This document shows, one piece after another, positions 1 through 10,470 of a stretch of 64,000 bases of DNA. The position numbers and the translations under genes are program-made. The notes beneath the pieces are model-generated. The model made no database searches and was not told the DNA's origin. It was given only the letters and a program-made list of their open reading frames with translations. Position 1 is the stretch's first letter. Each line of letters opens with the position of its first letter. The DNA comes from Druceiella hillmani (taxonomy: Eukaryota > Arthropoda > Insecta > Lepidoptera > Hepialidae), in NCBI GenBank assembly GCA_039881145.1, contig JAYKKI010000066.1:10927001-10991000 (forward strand), read 5' to 3'.

Positions 1-1543
1 TCGTCGTTAGCTTTTTTCTTATTAAGGAGTATAACTCGTTTCTTTTCTTTACGACTCTTTCAGAAAGCTCATTTAATAAGTCACTGAGTTAATTGGCGGC
101 TCATTATATATCGATTACCCTTACGTATGACTAATTAATTGTTTTAATTGAGCAATAAACTTTTTAAAATGCGAGCAATTCCACAGGTGAGTGAGCTATT
201 TCCAATTTTCGTTATACCTGCTTGAATGCATATCAAGGTTTACTCAATTTAGGGCTATAAATTAAATTCTAAGTATAATATCAGTGGAATGGTAATCTAG
301 TTTCAAACATTCTGTTAAATTCACAATTTGAAAGTTACTTTAATTAAAAATTATGTAGTACGGAAAATATTATCTGATCGCGGTGTGATTTACGACGTAT
401 TTTATAAACAAATTTGCATACCACTAAGCTAGGATAATCTATTGTCCCCAGTGAAAAATATAGAATATTGGCCAACATTAGAAAAGTAATAATTTTGTTA
501 TAAATTGATATATTCAAAAAATAGTTATGAGATACACAAATACAATAAGCAGGTATGAACTTATACTATATTTTTGTAGAGAAAGAACAGAGAGTGAGCT
601 GCGTCGTCACTGACAATTTTAGATGACAAACAGTAACAATTAACTTTTATGTAGCCATTTAATAAATTCTAGCATTCATTGGCACATTCTTAAGAAAGAA
701 GATGAGGTTAGTTGTTTAAATGTAACAGAAGATGTCGACGAAACGTCCCAAAAACTATGAAACATACTGGTTTCAGTCCAGATGAGAACGAAAATTAAAC
801 ACAGTCATGAAACAAGTCTTATACTATTCCAAACAGCAGTAATTAAGTCTTGTTATAAAAAGTTCCATTGATTAATTAAAAGTTATCATTTAACATTATT
901 AAGCGCTAAAATTTAGGATAGGTCTAATTAAATATAGCATTCAAAACCATTACTATATCGTGTAAACCGATATGATATTATCATAAACTGCTGTAATAGA
1001 GGCGTCAAGGTCTGTTAAAAATGTTTCCGTCTTTTTTAATATTACGGGTATAAATGTACAACGGATTTCACAATATCATTTAACCGTTGTCAATGAAACT
1101 AATGTTCGAATGTACAATGCAAGTTAAACTAATATTTGCGTAGTTTTGCGTTGAAACAAATTGAATTTACCATTAAAGACCAACCCACAACTATAATAAT
1201 AAATAGGGATTTAGGCAGAAAAAAATATATAGATTAAAAGGAACATTTAATATTTTCAAATATTTATTGAATTTGAACCCACATTACCGACGATAGTTTT
1301 AGTCAAACAAGTAAACAAACGGTGTGTTAATGAAACCAAAGGAAATATGAAGAAAAAATAAAATACTTTTCTCTTATATTCAATTTTGAGTTATTAAGTA
1401 TACTTTAAAATACCAAAACGTAATTTAAACATTTGATTAAATTTACTTGTTGAAACTTTATGGTTAATTTATTTAAATTTGAAGGAAAAATTGTTTTCAA
1501 TTATTGATTAGTAACATTATTTTAATTTTAGAAACTCATCAAT
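1..1543. other. AT-rich intergenic DNA
   Basis: No open frame or recognisable protein trace was found here on either strand apart from the short hammerhead-like motif at 726-747. The sequence is unique-looking AT-rich DNA with homopolymer runs. Confidence 0.5.
726..747 (+). ncRNA. degenerate hammerhead-like motif (Penelope-type)
   Basis: The segment reads CAGAAGATG, then TCGA, then CGAAACGTC. It resembles the core order of a hammerhead ribozyme (CUGAUGA, stem II, GAAAC, cleavage triplet GUC), but the invariant U of the first box is an A. Hammerhead motifs are known in the terminal repeats of Penelope-like retroelements, and a Penelope-like fragment lies 3.7 kb away. I could not confirm a pairing stem I. 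It is at best a decayed relic and may be coincidence. Confidence 0.25.
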
Positions 1544-1583
1544 TGATTGCCTGTAAGACTTGCTTAAGTCTTACAGGCAATCA
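1544..1583. repeat. perfect 18-bp inverted repeat, 4-nt loop
   Basis: Arm 1 (1544-1561) is TGATTGCCTGTAAGACTT. Arm 2 (1566-1583) is its exact reverse complement, with loop GCTT. It lies in plain AT-rich DNA and resembles no terminator or known RNA. Confidence 0.9.
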
Positions 1584-2471
1584 TTTTGTTAATTACTTTA
1601 CTAAGTTTTCAAAAAAACCTTAAAAAAGGGATACGTTACATTTAAATAAATATAATACTCTGCTAATGGTTACGGCTATCGTTAATACTACTGCTACCGA
1701 TTTCCAGTCATATCTAATTGGGGAAAATTTTCTCCGAAACCAGTACACCATTTAAACAGATATAGATTCCATGTAGGTGACTGTAATTGATTATGCTATT
1801 AGAATAAAAATTATTTACTTCCGAATTAAAAACATTTGTCGCATTTGGTATTTTTTACTTGCGACTGCTTACTTTCATTTAAAATAATCCTAAGTTTTCC
1901 AAAACATATTTCCTCAAACATCATTAAATAAATTTATTGCGTACGAATAGAGCTCATATTACGAGAATTCAGTATAAACTTAAGTAGATATCAATACGCA
2001 ATCATTAAACCAAGTTTAAAATTTCTATGTCAAGATTTTTTATGAAAATGTTCGTGAATATTTTAGCAATACGAGGTCTTACATAAAATTGTAAAATAAA
2101 TAATTTTTGATACTTTATAAGTTGCTCTTTTAAAATTATTTGCCACATGATACGAAGAAAACGAAGAAAATTATAAAGCATTTAATTTATCGTTTTCAAA
2201 ACTTACATTTTAATATTTTTAAGTATTACACTGTTAGTGGAGTTAATATGTTTTAATACCGTGCCATATTACAAGTTTCTCCATCTAGCTGTTTTTGCGA
2301 AAAATGGCTGTTAAAGGCTGACCTTCACGTAAATTATATTGTAAGAGTTCCGGTCTTCATTTGTTTAAAGGTAGAAAGGCTAACACTTTTTAAAATTTAA
2401 CTAAAGTAAATCATTATCAAAACTACTGTTATCTGTCTTAGATTACGAATATTTGTATTATCGGAATTTAA
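1584..2471. other. AT-rich intergenic DNA
   Basis: Nothing recognisable was seen on either strand between the 1.5-kb hairpin and the first palindromic element. Confidence 0.45.
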
Positions 2472-2725
2472 ACGAAAGCTATCTTAACAATTAAATGAAA
2501 CTACGTGATGTAGTATTATTTCTACTTTCTTTAAGTTCTTTATCATGTTTTGTGTCTTCAGGTGGGCTATTAGCAAAGATGTTGTAATACAACGAAACCT
2601 AGGTCGTGGTAAAGAACTTAAAGAAAGTGGAAATAATTCTACGTCACGTTGTTTCATTTAATTGTGAATAATGAATTTCTACAAAATGAACGCCAAATAT
2701 ATTCAATATACGAAAGATATCTTAA
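2472..2725 (+). mobile_element. palindromic element copy 1 with 16-bp target duplication
   Basis: The element body is 2488-2709. It starts with CAATTAAATGAAACTACGTG and ends with the family tail (…GCCAAATATATTCAATAT), so it is oriented plus. The left and right arms are reverse complements (TTTAAGTTCTTTA against TAAAGAACTTAAA). Part of the left inner arm is missing, so the centre is asymmetric. The flanks 2472-2487 (ACGAAAGCTATCTTAA) and 2710-2725 (ACGAAAGATATCTTAA) differ at one base of 16, which supports a target-site duplication. It belongs to the G-type subfamily (AAGTTC, GGGCTATT). A frame opening at the arm ATG stops near the centre. Confidence 0.9.
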
Positions 2726-3199
2726 TAAATCCGAAATAATTGGAAATTGATTGGTGTATAAAAGATATTTCTTGGGTATTGGTAGAAAATACGATATCGT
2801 TAATTTCTTTTTCAAATTTTCAAAAGATTTCTTTTGATTACACTTGGTTTCTGGATTTAGACGAAAGGTTTTACTACAATCATTCATCTTTTTGTAATGT
2901 CAGAAAACGTATCTGGGATCGAATTATGCTATTCAAGATATTCTATTACTTATATAACTGAACGATATTGCATCAGAATGTGATTTGTTTGCGATGAGTT
3001 AGAAAGTTTTATCAGAAATAATAAGTAACGGAGTTTTTCCAGAAATAATAAGCACGAGAGTAAGTTTTATCCTTGATTCATAAATCTAAAACCAAATTAA
3101 TAATCATAGACAAAGACGAAAAATTCTCTCGGGCTTACGAATCCTCAGACCTAGATTTAATATGGAAGAATTTATCCCTACATATATGATAATTTACCA

Positions 3200-3766
3200 A
3201 GGAGAATGCGAGATAAATATTAGAAAATGGAATCAGATGATTCACACCCAACAGGCTATGGGAAAACATGATGCTTTTTAATATCACCAAGACGAAGCTG
3301 GTGTGAATACTTGTATTCTCGGTCTATCTGTATGGGTTATAGTCTTCGATAATCCACACAACAAACAGAAGAAAGATAGATGATTCTGAGATACAGTGCT
3401 GGAGGAGAATGCTTGAACTATCTAACAATCTAAAAATTCATACTGTACTAACTCCCGATTAAGATCAAATTACCAACCATTTGTTACCAACCAGTTCTTA
3501 ATTACTTTGGGCACATAGTGCGTAAATAGTCAAATGACCTAGATAACCTGATAGTTGTTGGGGAATTAGACGAAAAAGGTCCTCTCGTTCAACATTCTTG
3601 TCGCTGGTTTGATTTGGTAAAAGTCATCACGGTACTCACTATCACTGCCTTTTTGAGACTAGCCAACGACAAAATAGTATGGAAACCGTTCGTCAGCCCC
3701 CTGACAAGGCAATTTAAGATAGGCACGACCTTCAGTAATGAAGATATGATGAAGAAAAGGGTTTGA
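3200..3766 (+). pseudogene. LINE reverse-transcriptase C-terminal relic
   Basis: Translation in shifting frames gives the typical end of a non-LTR retrotransposon RT. Around 3200-3275 is a CE-x-NIRK…QQAMGK stretch like the (C)EEIRRR…AMxKL region. A SVYLYG segment follows, and EIQCWRRMLEL near 3395 matches the conserved FEMWCWRRML motif. From 3500 a frame reads NYFGHIVRK, one stop codon, then VVGELDEKGP and SCRWFDLVKVIT, matching the usual FGHVVRR…GRVxGxRxRGRxxxRWxDxxK end. It terminates at 3766. Stops and frameshifts show it is dead. The endonuclease and RT core are absent, so the copy is 5'-truncated. The clade is uncertain (RTE- or CR1-like). Confidence 0.8.
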
Positions 3767-3984
3767 CTAGAAACTTAAAAATAGGCACAATAATAAATCA
3801 TATAGTTGGCTTATAATACAGTAGCTAACTTCAAACCCTCAGTTTTTCCAAAGTTACTGAACAAATAATTATAAAAACCAGGTTTGGTAAATTCTAACCA
3901 AAAACTAATACATAAGAGGTTATCCTAAATCGCACATTTTCATAAATTACATGATATATTTAGGCATCTGGACGATATACCAGA

Positions 3985-4090
3985 ATATATTAGTATGGGG
4001 AGAAATAATATTAACATTTATAAATAGTTTGACAGAAATATGTTAAACTATTTATAAATATTAATATTATTTCTCACCATACTAATATAT
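3985..4090. repeat. 46-bp inverted repeat, 14-nt loop
   Basis: Arm 1 is 3985-4030 and arm 2 is 4045-4090. They are reverse complements with only two mismatches; the loop is 4031-4044. The ends read ATATATTAGTATGG and its complement. It could be a tiny MITE or a quasi-palindrome made by template switching. It is not related in sequence to the palindromic element 90 bp downstream. Confidence 0.9.
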
Positions 4091-4459
4091 CCCGTGTGTA
4101 AACTTTTATATATACCTCAGTATGTATAGAACCCTCACATTACTAGTTCTATTAGAAATTAACAGCTCACATTAGTCATTGCATATATTTGGCGTCAATT
4201 TTGTAGAAATTCGTTATTCACAATTAAATGAAACTACATAATGTAGAATTATTTCTACTTTCTTTAAGTTCTTTACCACATCTTCAGGTAGGCTATTAGC
4301 AAAGATTAACTCTTGGGAACATCCAACATATTACAAAATCCATATTACAAAAATAATAGCGGAAGCCGGGTTTCTGTGGATTTTCCCACTGTTTACGTTA
4401 GTGAGTTTGTTGTAGGGGAGGGTTGTAGGTTTTATTAAGAAAAAATAGATAAACATAAA

Positions 4460-4789
4460 AAGAGTGGTATCTATAAACTTAAGTGTAACGACTATAATGG
4501 TGTATCCATAAGTTAAACAGGAAGAAATTTTACTGCCAGGTACAAAGAACATATTGCCAGCTGGCGAAATAACAAACCAGACACATCTCACTTTGCAAAA
4601 CACCTCATTGAAAATAAGCATCACCCTCATACCGATAATGCCCCCCTATATATTAAAAGTAAATACAAAAGGCAATAAATTTAATATCCTAGAAACATTA
4701 GAAATAAACAGATATACACAAGGCATCAAAGTTAATATATTAAATGAACAACTAACAATGATATTATCATACATACTTAATATCTTCTA
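4460..4789 (+). pseudogene. Penelope-like element GIY-YIG endonuclease fragment
   Basis: From 4460 a frame reads KSGIYKLKC (intact GIY motif), then a decayed second motif (SIS where YIG is expected) and a stop. It continues TGRNFTARYKEH and then SHFAKHLIENKHHPH. After the C-run at 4639-4645 the frame shifts by one, and the next frame gives KGNKFNILETLEINR and ILNEQL, ending at 4789. This order (GIY, TGRxFxxRxKEH, FAxHLIxxxH, NxLExLEIxR, LNxQ) is the C-terminal GIY-YIG nuclease of Penelope-like retroelements, which nicks target DNA for reverse transcription. The RT domain is missing. One stop and one frameshift make it non-functional. It sits between the inner arms of palindromic copy 2. Confidence 0.78.
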
Positions 4790-4890
4790 GACATAATTTA
4801 GTTAGACAACATTGATACTCTCTTAAATTTTTTTCAGCCCAATTACACATCTAATATAAATATACGAAAAAATAAAAAATAAAAAATAAT

Positions 4891-4893
<3 letters not shown>

Positions 4894-4929
<36 letters not shown>
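4894..4929. repeat. (TA)n microsatellite
   Basis: About 18 uninterrupted TA units lie inside palindromic copy 2, just after an A-rich (AAAAAT)n stretch and 100 bp past the endonuclease fragment. Confidence 0.95.
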
Positions 4930-4932
<3 letters not shown>

Positions 4933-5589
4933 AATATAAATACATAAAAAATAAATAAATAAATAAAACGGGAGATATGTAGAATTAATGGTATAGAAAG
5001 TTATAACCTTGTTCTAACTTTCAGATACCCTTACTATTGTATAAATATATTACTGAGAATAACTTCCATTTAATTTTATTATATACACCAGTACATTTAT
5101 ATTATATAACCTCATAGAATAACATCAATTTAATTTATTACCCTCCCTAAAATACTTGTATATTGTATAACTTTCGGAAGTATAATAAAATCTACACTGC
5201 TCCCCTACAACAAACTCACTAACGTAAATATGAGAAAACCCACACAAACCCGGCTTCCGCTATGGTTTTTGTAATATATAAATGCTGTTGGATGTTCCTA
5301 AGAGTTAATCTTTTGTAATAGCCCACCTAAAGATGTTGCAATACAACGAAACCTAGGTCGTAGTAAACAACTTGAAGAAAGTAGAAATAATACTACATCA
5401 CGTAATTTCATTTAATCGTAAGCTCATTTTAGTATTCATTCCAACTTCTATTGGGTATGAGAGAGAGCGGTATTTTTTAAGTAAAAATGTTCTTTTAAAA
5501 TAAAAATTTTATCTGTTTGTAGGTTTGTATCAATGGATAAATTAAATCGAAAACTTCTGAAATTATTGATATGATACACAGGTTGAGAG

Positions 5590-5715
5590 TAAATCTGGGA
5601 TTGATTTAGTTTTGATTTCACTACCACGGGTGAAGAGGAGCGACAAGTTGTAGGCGCACTTCAAAGAGGGTAGCGAAACGTCGGGACGAGCAAAAATCCA
5701 CCCGCATGGAAACTA
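5590..5715 (+). repeat. possible Penelope-type terminal repeat with CGAAACGTC
   Basis: This GC-richer island contains GGGTGAAGAGGAGCGACAAG and, 50 nt on, GTAGCGAAACGTCGGGAC. The GAAACGTC core and a GGTGAAGAG-type box recall the hammerhead-bearing terminal repeats of Penelope-like elements. CCACGGGTG (near 5621) and CACCCGCATGG (near 5700) are nearly complementary and could form a closing stem. It lies 170 bp beyond palindromic copy 2. The identification rests on motif memory. Confidence 0.3.
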
Positions 5716-7320
5716 AACTAATTTTTGATATGTATGATTACATCAAGAATTAAATGCACTAAAACACTGCTTTTGCATTTCAGAATACCGTGCAGACAAA
5801 AATACAAGGTATCGCTAGTGTATCATTATCAAAACATTATACTAATCTACATAACGCAATAATAGCCAATGTGTCATATCACTGAACATAGCGTCTTATA
5901 TATACATATATGTTTCATTTTGAAAAGCATAAAACCTTCCTTTTTCATAGTGAAAAGCTGCTGGCGGCCGTTATACCTGTCCACTGGGAACTCGTGCGAC
6001 GTTTATTACATTCCCTTTCAATAGGGCTGTAACGACTTTCTATTGAATTACTTCGTGGCGCGTGCTTTTTTCAATATGAACGTGTTACAATTTAGTTTTT
6101 AATATTTATTTCTATTTTGAAGAGATTGACACCTTGAAATATTGAGAATGACTTAAGCCCGGAAGAAATATTACGTATGCTCATTACCAAACATGATGCT
6201 CAGTACAAAAAATATATTTATCGTTTCCATTTATAACGCGTCTCGTTAAGATTGGAAATGATAAAAATCTTTTTGAATAATTTTAATAATAATTTGAATA
6301 AAATATCTTTCACTGAACTTTTCAGTCGATAGATTGAAGTTCCATGTATCAAAAATATTATTATCAAATTGAGAAATATTATAGGTACAGGTTCAGTTTC
6401 GCAATACAGTTTAATTCCGCGTAAATAATATCATTCAACTTAACTTACCGAGTCTTCTTTATTATTCCAATGATATCACATAAATTTAGACTAACATTTT
6501 AAATAAATCCATTCCATAAATTAAATTTACAAAGCGTTCTTAAAAGAAACTTTTAATTAAATTTATGAATGCTGGACACAAAAACAACGCAAAGATTGTC
6601 ATTTTTGATTAGGTTGTGCAATTTTTGTTTCTGCTTTTTTCATATAAAAATAATTATCATTTAGTTTATTGCTCTGATCCGTCTTGAAAAGAGAATCAAA
6701 GATTTCAATGTTATATTATAAATTTGTGTAAAATAAACAAAAAATATTTTCGCGCCTTCAGTCTTCATAAAAGGGATGTGATATTTGAATAAGTCAACTA
6801 AAAACTATCGAAATTAGTCGAAACATATTGGTACTATTAAACAGAATTAACAACTTTCCTTTTTTTTAAATACTTGTGTGTTAGTTTTACCGCCTGTTAA
6901 TAACTAATTGTCTTGTAATTTGTTTGTTGTATAACGACTTAGTTTATATTAGAAACCGTATTAAAATATATACTTCCAATTTAAGTAGTTAGAAGTTAAT
7001 AAACACAAAAACAGGCTCGTTTTATTTATTTCATGTATAAAAACAGATTTGTTACGTAAGGTTGCAAATATTACAAGAAAATATTTAGAAGTTTTATAAA
7101 CATATCCGCCGCATACATAGCCTTACAAAAAAGCAAAATATACGGTATCACGAATGATATATTTAAAAAAAATTAATTAAAAAAATACTGAAAGTTGCGT
7201 TGACCATATATATAAGTAAAATCGTAATAATTTTGTAATTTTAAACCGAACTTTTGGTAGCGACTTCCAAAACTAAATGTTTCACAAAAGAAAGAAAGAA
7301 AGAAATTAAAAAAAAGTAGA
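5716..7320. other. AT-rich intergenic DNA
   Basis: No gene, transposase trace or tandem repeat was recognised here. A short simple (AAAG)n run (near 7288-7304) precedes palindromic copy 3. Confidence 0.45.
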
Positions 7321-7634
7321 CACAATTAAATAAAACTACGTGATGTAGTATTATTTCTACTTTCTATAATTTCTTTACCACGACCTAGGTTTCGTTGTAT
7401 TACAACATCTTCAGGTGGGATATTGGCAAAGATCTTTGCTAATATCCCACCTGAAGATCTCGTAATACCACGAAACCTAGGTCGTGGTAAAGAAATTAAA
7501 GAAAGTAGAAATAATACTACATCACGTAGTTTCATTTAATTGTGAATAATGAATTTCTAGAAAATTAACGCAAATATATTCAATATTTAAAAAAAATTTA
7601 AATAATACTACATCACGTAGTTTCATTTAATTGT
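7321..7634 (+). mobile_element. palindromic element copy 3 plus an extra partial arm
   Basis: The body starts at CAATTAAAT (7323) and ends with the plus-oriented tail at about 7588. The two arms meet at AAAGATCTTT (about 7430-7440), giving an almost complete palindrome. It is A-type (AATTTC, GGGATATT in both arms). The minus strand keeps a 69-codon open frame (7326-7535) across the whole palindrome. The plus-strand ATG is mutated to ATA. After a short A-rich spacer a second, partial right arm follows (about 7603-7634), as if two copies inserted head to tail. Possible flanking repeats (TTAAAAAAAA) are too simple to trust. Confidence 0.9.
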
Positions 7635-7687
7635 GGACAAACAATGTGATTCTTTATTTCCTTATGTAATATTGCACTGGTACGATC

Positions 7688-7735
7688 GGCGGTTGGTAGC
7701 GCAGCAGGTAGACGCTTTTTAAGCATGTATTCTGA
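7688..7735 (+). repeat. tRNA-like A-box fragment (possible SINE head)
   Basis: GGTTGGTAGCGCAGCAGGTA fits the polymerase III A-box pattern of tRNA-derived SINEs. No B box follows within 60 nt and it does not match the three SINEs elsewhere in the window. It may be a truncated head of another SINE family. Confidence 0.3.
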
Positions 7736-10360
7736 TAGATGATGGGACAGAACATTAATTGTACATGTATAGCTTACATTTGACCGATTTCTTTTCGAGA
7801 GTTTATTTCAATTCCAATTTCAGAAATTTGGAGTTTTACACCGTAAAAGAAAATAATGTACAATTCTTACAGGATCACATGTGAGAAAAATTGCTGAGAT
7901 CAGGAACAGATGGACTGATATCTCTTCATTGATTACAATCGTTTTTCTCATAAATTCTATGTTATAGTAATAGTTCCTGAGAAAGACGGCTAAGAGACGA
8001 AATTTGATAAAGAATTTTACAATTCTGAACTATGCATGATAATTATACATACTATGGGATAGTATGTCATATCAGGATATTTAATATTCTAAAATATTTA
8101 CATCAAAATTTTAGAAAGATCAAATAGAGCACGTAATTAGTTTTACAGTTATTTTTATTAATTATAAAGCATTTCAACCCGCACATAACGTACAGTTAAT
8201 ATTCTAAAATTATCATATGGAAATTCCTGATAGTGCAAACGAAGTATCCACATCAGTTTTTTTTAATTCCATGTCTCATATCGGATCTTAATTGAAAGAG
8301 GAAGTTTATGTGAGATAGTTCGAAAGATATTGTTAACAATTTAAAGAAAAATAGATTGCCCCTCCCCTTTGTAACTGCTAAATTAAAAGTTTTTTTGAAA
8401 TATCCGACTGTTCCTGTTATTGAAACATAATAGAAATTTTAAAGCCTATAGAAATATACTAGAAAATATTTTGAGACGCTGAAAGGTAATTTGATATTTA
8501 TAATCATTTCAATCGAAATGTTATTAACCATATACAGTGTGGATTTTACCGTTCGACATTAAATGAAAACCCAGTCAGTACTATTGTAATAAATATTTGA
8601 AAATAGTGTAATAAATAATTACACCAATTTAATAAAATTATTTTCAAATAAATTAAACAGTATAATTTGACGGGAAAGGATAATGGTTTCTGTACGGACA
8701 ACACAACTAATCGAATCGGTTCGATTAATATTGCAACGGCATGATTGCAATTGTGAGGTTAATTTCAAGTTATGTCAATGAAAAATAAAAGATATATCGA
8801 AAAAATATCCCGAATACATTTTTAAATAAGGATGAGGTTTATACAGTAGCAAACACAAAATTTCATAAGAGAATATAATAAATAAATAATGGTTCGATAA
8901 TAGCCTTAATGACATTTTATTCCAGAGAAACTTCCATTAATACAGCCGAAAAAAACGAATGGAACATTATTTCTTGATAAAGATAAGGGTTAATTTGTAA
9001 TAAGCTGCCTTACGAAAATAAATATTACTATGAGGTGCTGTCCATCACCTTGGAAAACATGGAAATAAGTACCTTATAACATGCCGTCAAAAAGGTTAGG
9101 CATAACTTTTACTACAGTTTTTGCTTATTTATCACAAGATGATTCTAGTAAACCTAACTAATGACAATCTTGTGATTTCATTATTAAAAAAATATATTAA
9201 GCCAGAGGAACTCGTACTAAAAGGGAACCGTACACTCTTAGATTTGAGTAAAAGTTTAATATTTAAAAAGATTTAGTTTTTAAACTATTTAAATATTGGT
9301 ATTGTTTTTCAACATGTTAATTCATTATCAAAATCTTTCATAAGCCCAAGAAAAATTACTAAGTTTCTTGCATCTCTTTAGTTTTGTTAATAAAGTTAAA
9401 CGAAACGACATGATTTTTTTCAGATTTCAGAAATGCACGGGCAAAAAGTTAAAAATAATATGCGGCCAAATGCTTCGGTGACATCTTATGAAGGAAACGT
9501 CTATGTGTCGACGACATTATAAAAATATCTTCAGTTATGTCCCATTTGATGAGATCTGCAAGAAAAACATGTGTAATTAATAAAGCTTGGTACATGGGAA
9601 GTTAATACAAAAAAAATTTAAATATTTTCAAGTCACGTAGAATTTCTGATAAACTATTTGCAAACATTAACACTATTTATTACCGTATAAATTATAATAC
9701 TCAGTATATTATTTCTGGGTCTAAAATTCCATGAATATCTCAAAAATTAAGATATGTAGTCATTGCTTTAGTTTTCAAATAAAGATCAGGTGATCCCCTA
9801 GTTTTATAGATTAGTAGATTAAAATGCTTTATGATTATGCCTAATTACAAGTTTTAACAACAGATAGTTTCTGAGGAAAGACGGGTATGACAAGCAGACA
9901 GGTAACGAAAGAAAATGTCAGTGACCTTACGAAGGTTTTATTTTTTTTTACATTTTAATGTACGCAACCTTAAAAATTTAAAATAATGGTCATTAAAAAA
10001 TTTAATTATGATTTATGAGATTCCATCACAATTTACTTAAAGTTCTATCTCCGTAACTTTTCAATTCACTTTATATCCCGAATTTGTTTTGCAAATTTTA
10101 TTAAGACTTCAGTCTACCATATTTACACTCTATTGTAGATAAAACATATTTTTTTCATTATTTGCTTATATGTCATGGATTCTACAAAGAAAAGAAAATT
10201 AAACGAAATGTATTTTTTTAAAATGAACCATTTATTCTTAAAGGTATTAACAGATAGTGTCTTTATTGGTAACAGACTAACGTATGACAATTTTGAATAT
10301 AAACAAATCTACTGATTACGTTAATATTAGGTTTAAATATATACAAATCACGTGTTAAAA
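7736..10360. other. AT-rich intergenic DNA
   Basis: No supported feature was found. A patch at 9470-9560 contains GAAGGAAACGTC and GTGTCGACGACAT, faintly like the GAAACGTC motifs elsewhere, but it is too weak to call. Confidence 0.4.
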
Positions 10361-10363
10361 TGC

Positions 10364-10470
10364 TCATGCAGACACACAGACACACACGCGCGCGCTCACA
10401 CACACTCCAAAACACACTCTCTCTCTCTCTCTCTCACGCACACATGCACACACACACACACACATACACA
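10364..10470. repeat. compound (CA)n(CG)n(CT)n microsatellite
   Basis: This is a mixed run of CACACA, CGCGCG, CTCTCT and CACACA over about 105 bp on the plus strand, interrupted by single-base changes. Confidence 0.95.

Larger units (their letters stand above)
4164..5433 (-). mobile_element. palindromic element copy 2, long form with internal sequence
   Basis: The body is about 4177-5420. Its left end is the family tail in reverse (GCATATATTTGGCGTCAATT), so it is oriented minus. The outer arms are 4205-4305 and 5320-5416. A further inner inverted repeat (about 4301-4421 against 5209-5331) carries matching sequence such as CGGAAGCCGGGTTT and its complement. Between the inner arms lie a GIY-YIG endonuclease fragment and a (TA)n tract. 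The flanks AGCTCACATTAGT (4164-4176) and AGCTCATTTTAGT (5421-5433) match at 11 of 13 bases and look like an old target duplication, so the whole 1.24-kb unit probably inserted as one piece. It is the only long copy in the window. Confidence 0.85.

Noticed and set aside
4331..4630. 99-codon minus-strand frame over the GIY-YIG fragment
   Set aside because: The plus strand carries the recognisable GIY-YIG motifs, so this frame is mostly a shadow. A short LPYNKLTNVN stretch from the inner arm faintly recalls the segment before the Penelope endonuclease, but order and strand do not fit.
2488..5420. Palindromic copies as ordinary cut-and-paste MITEs
   Set aside because: A tail on one side only, duplications of varying length and half copies ending at the hairpin tip fit this poorly.
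7688..7735. Possible functional tRNA gene
   Set aside because: Only an A-box-like sequence is present; no cloverleaf, anticodon arm or B box could be built.
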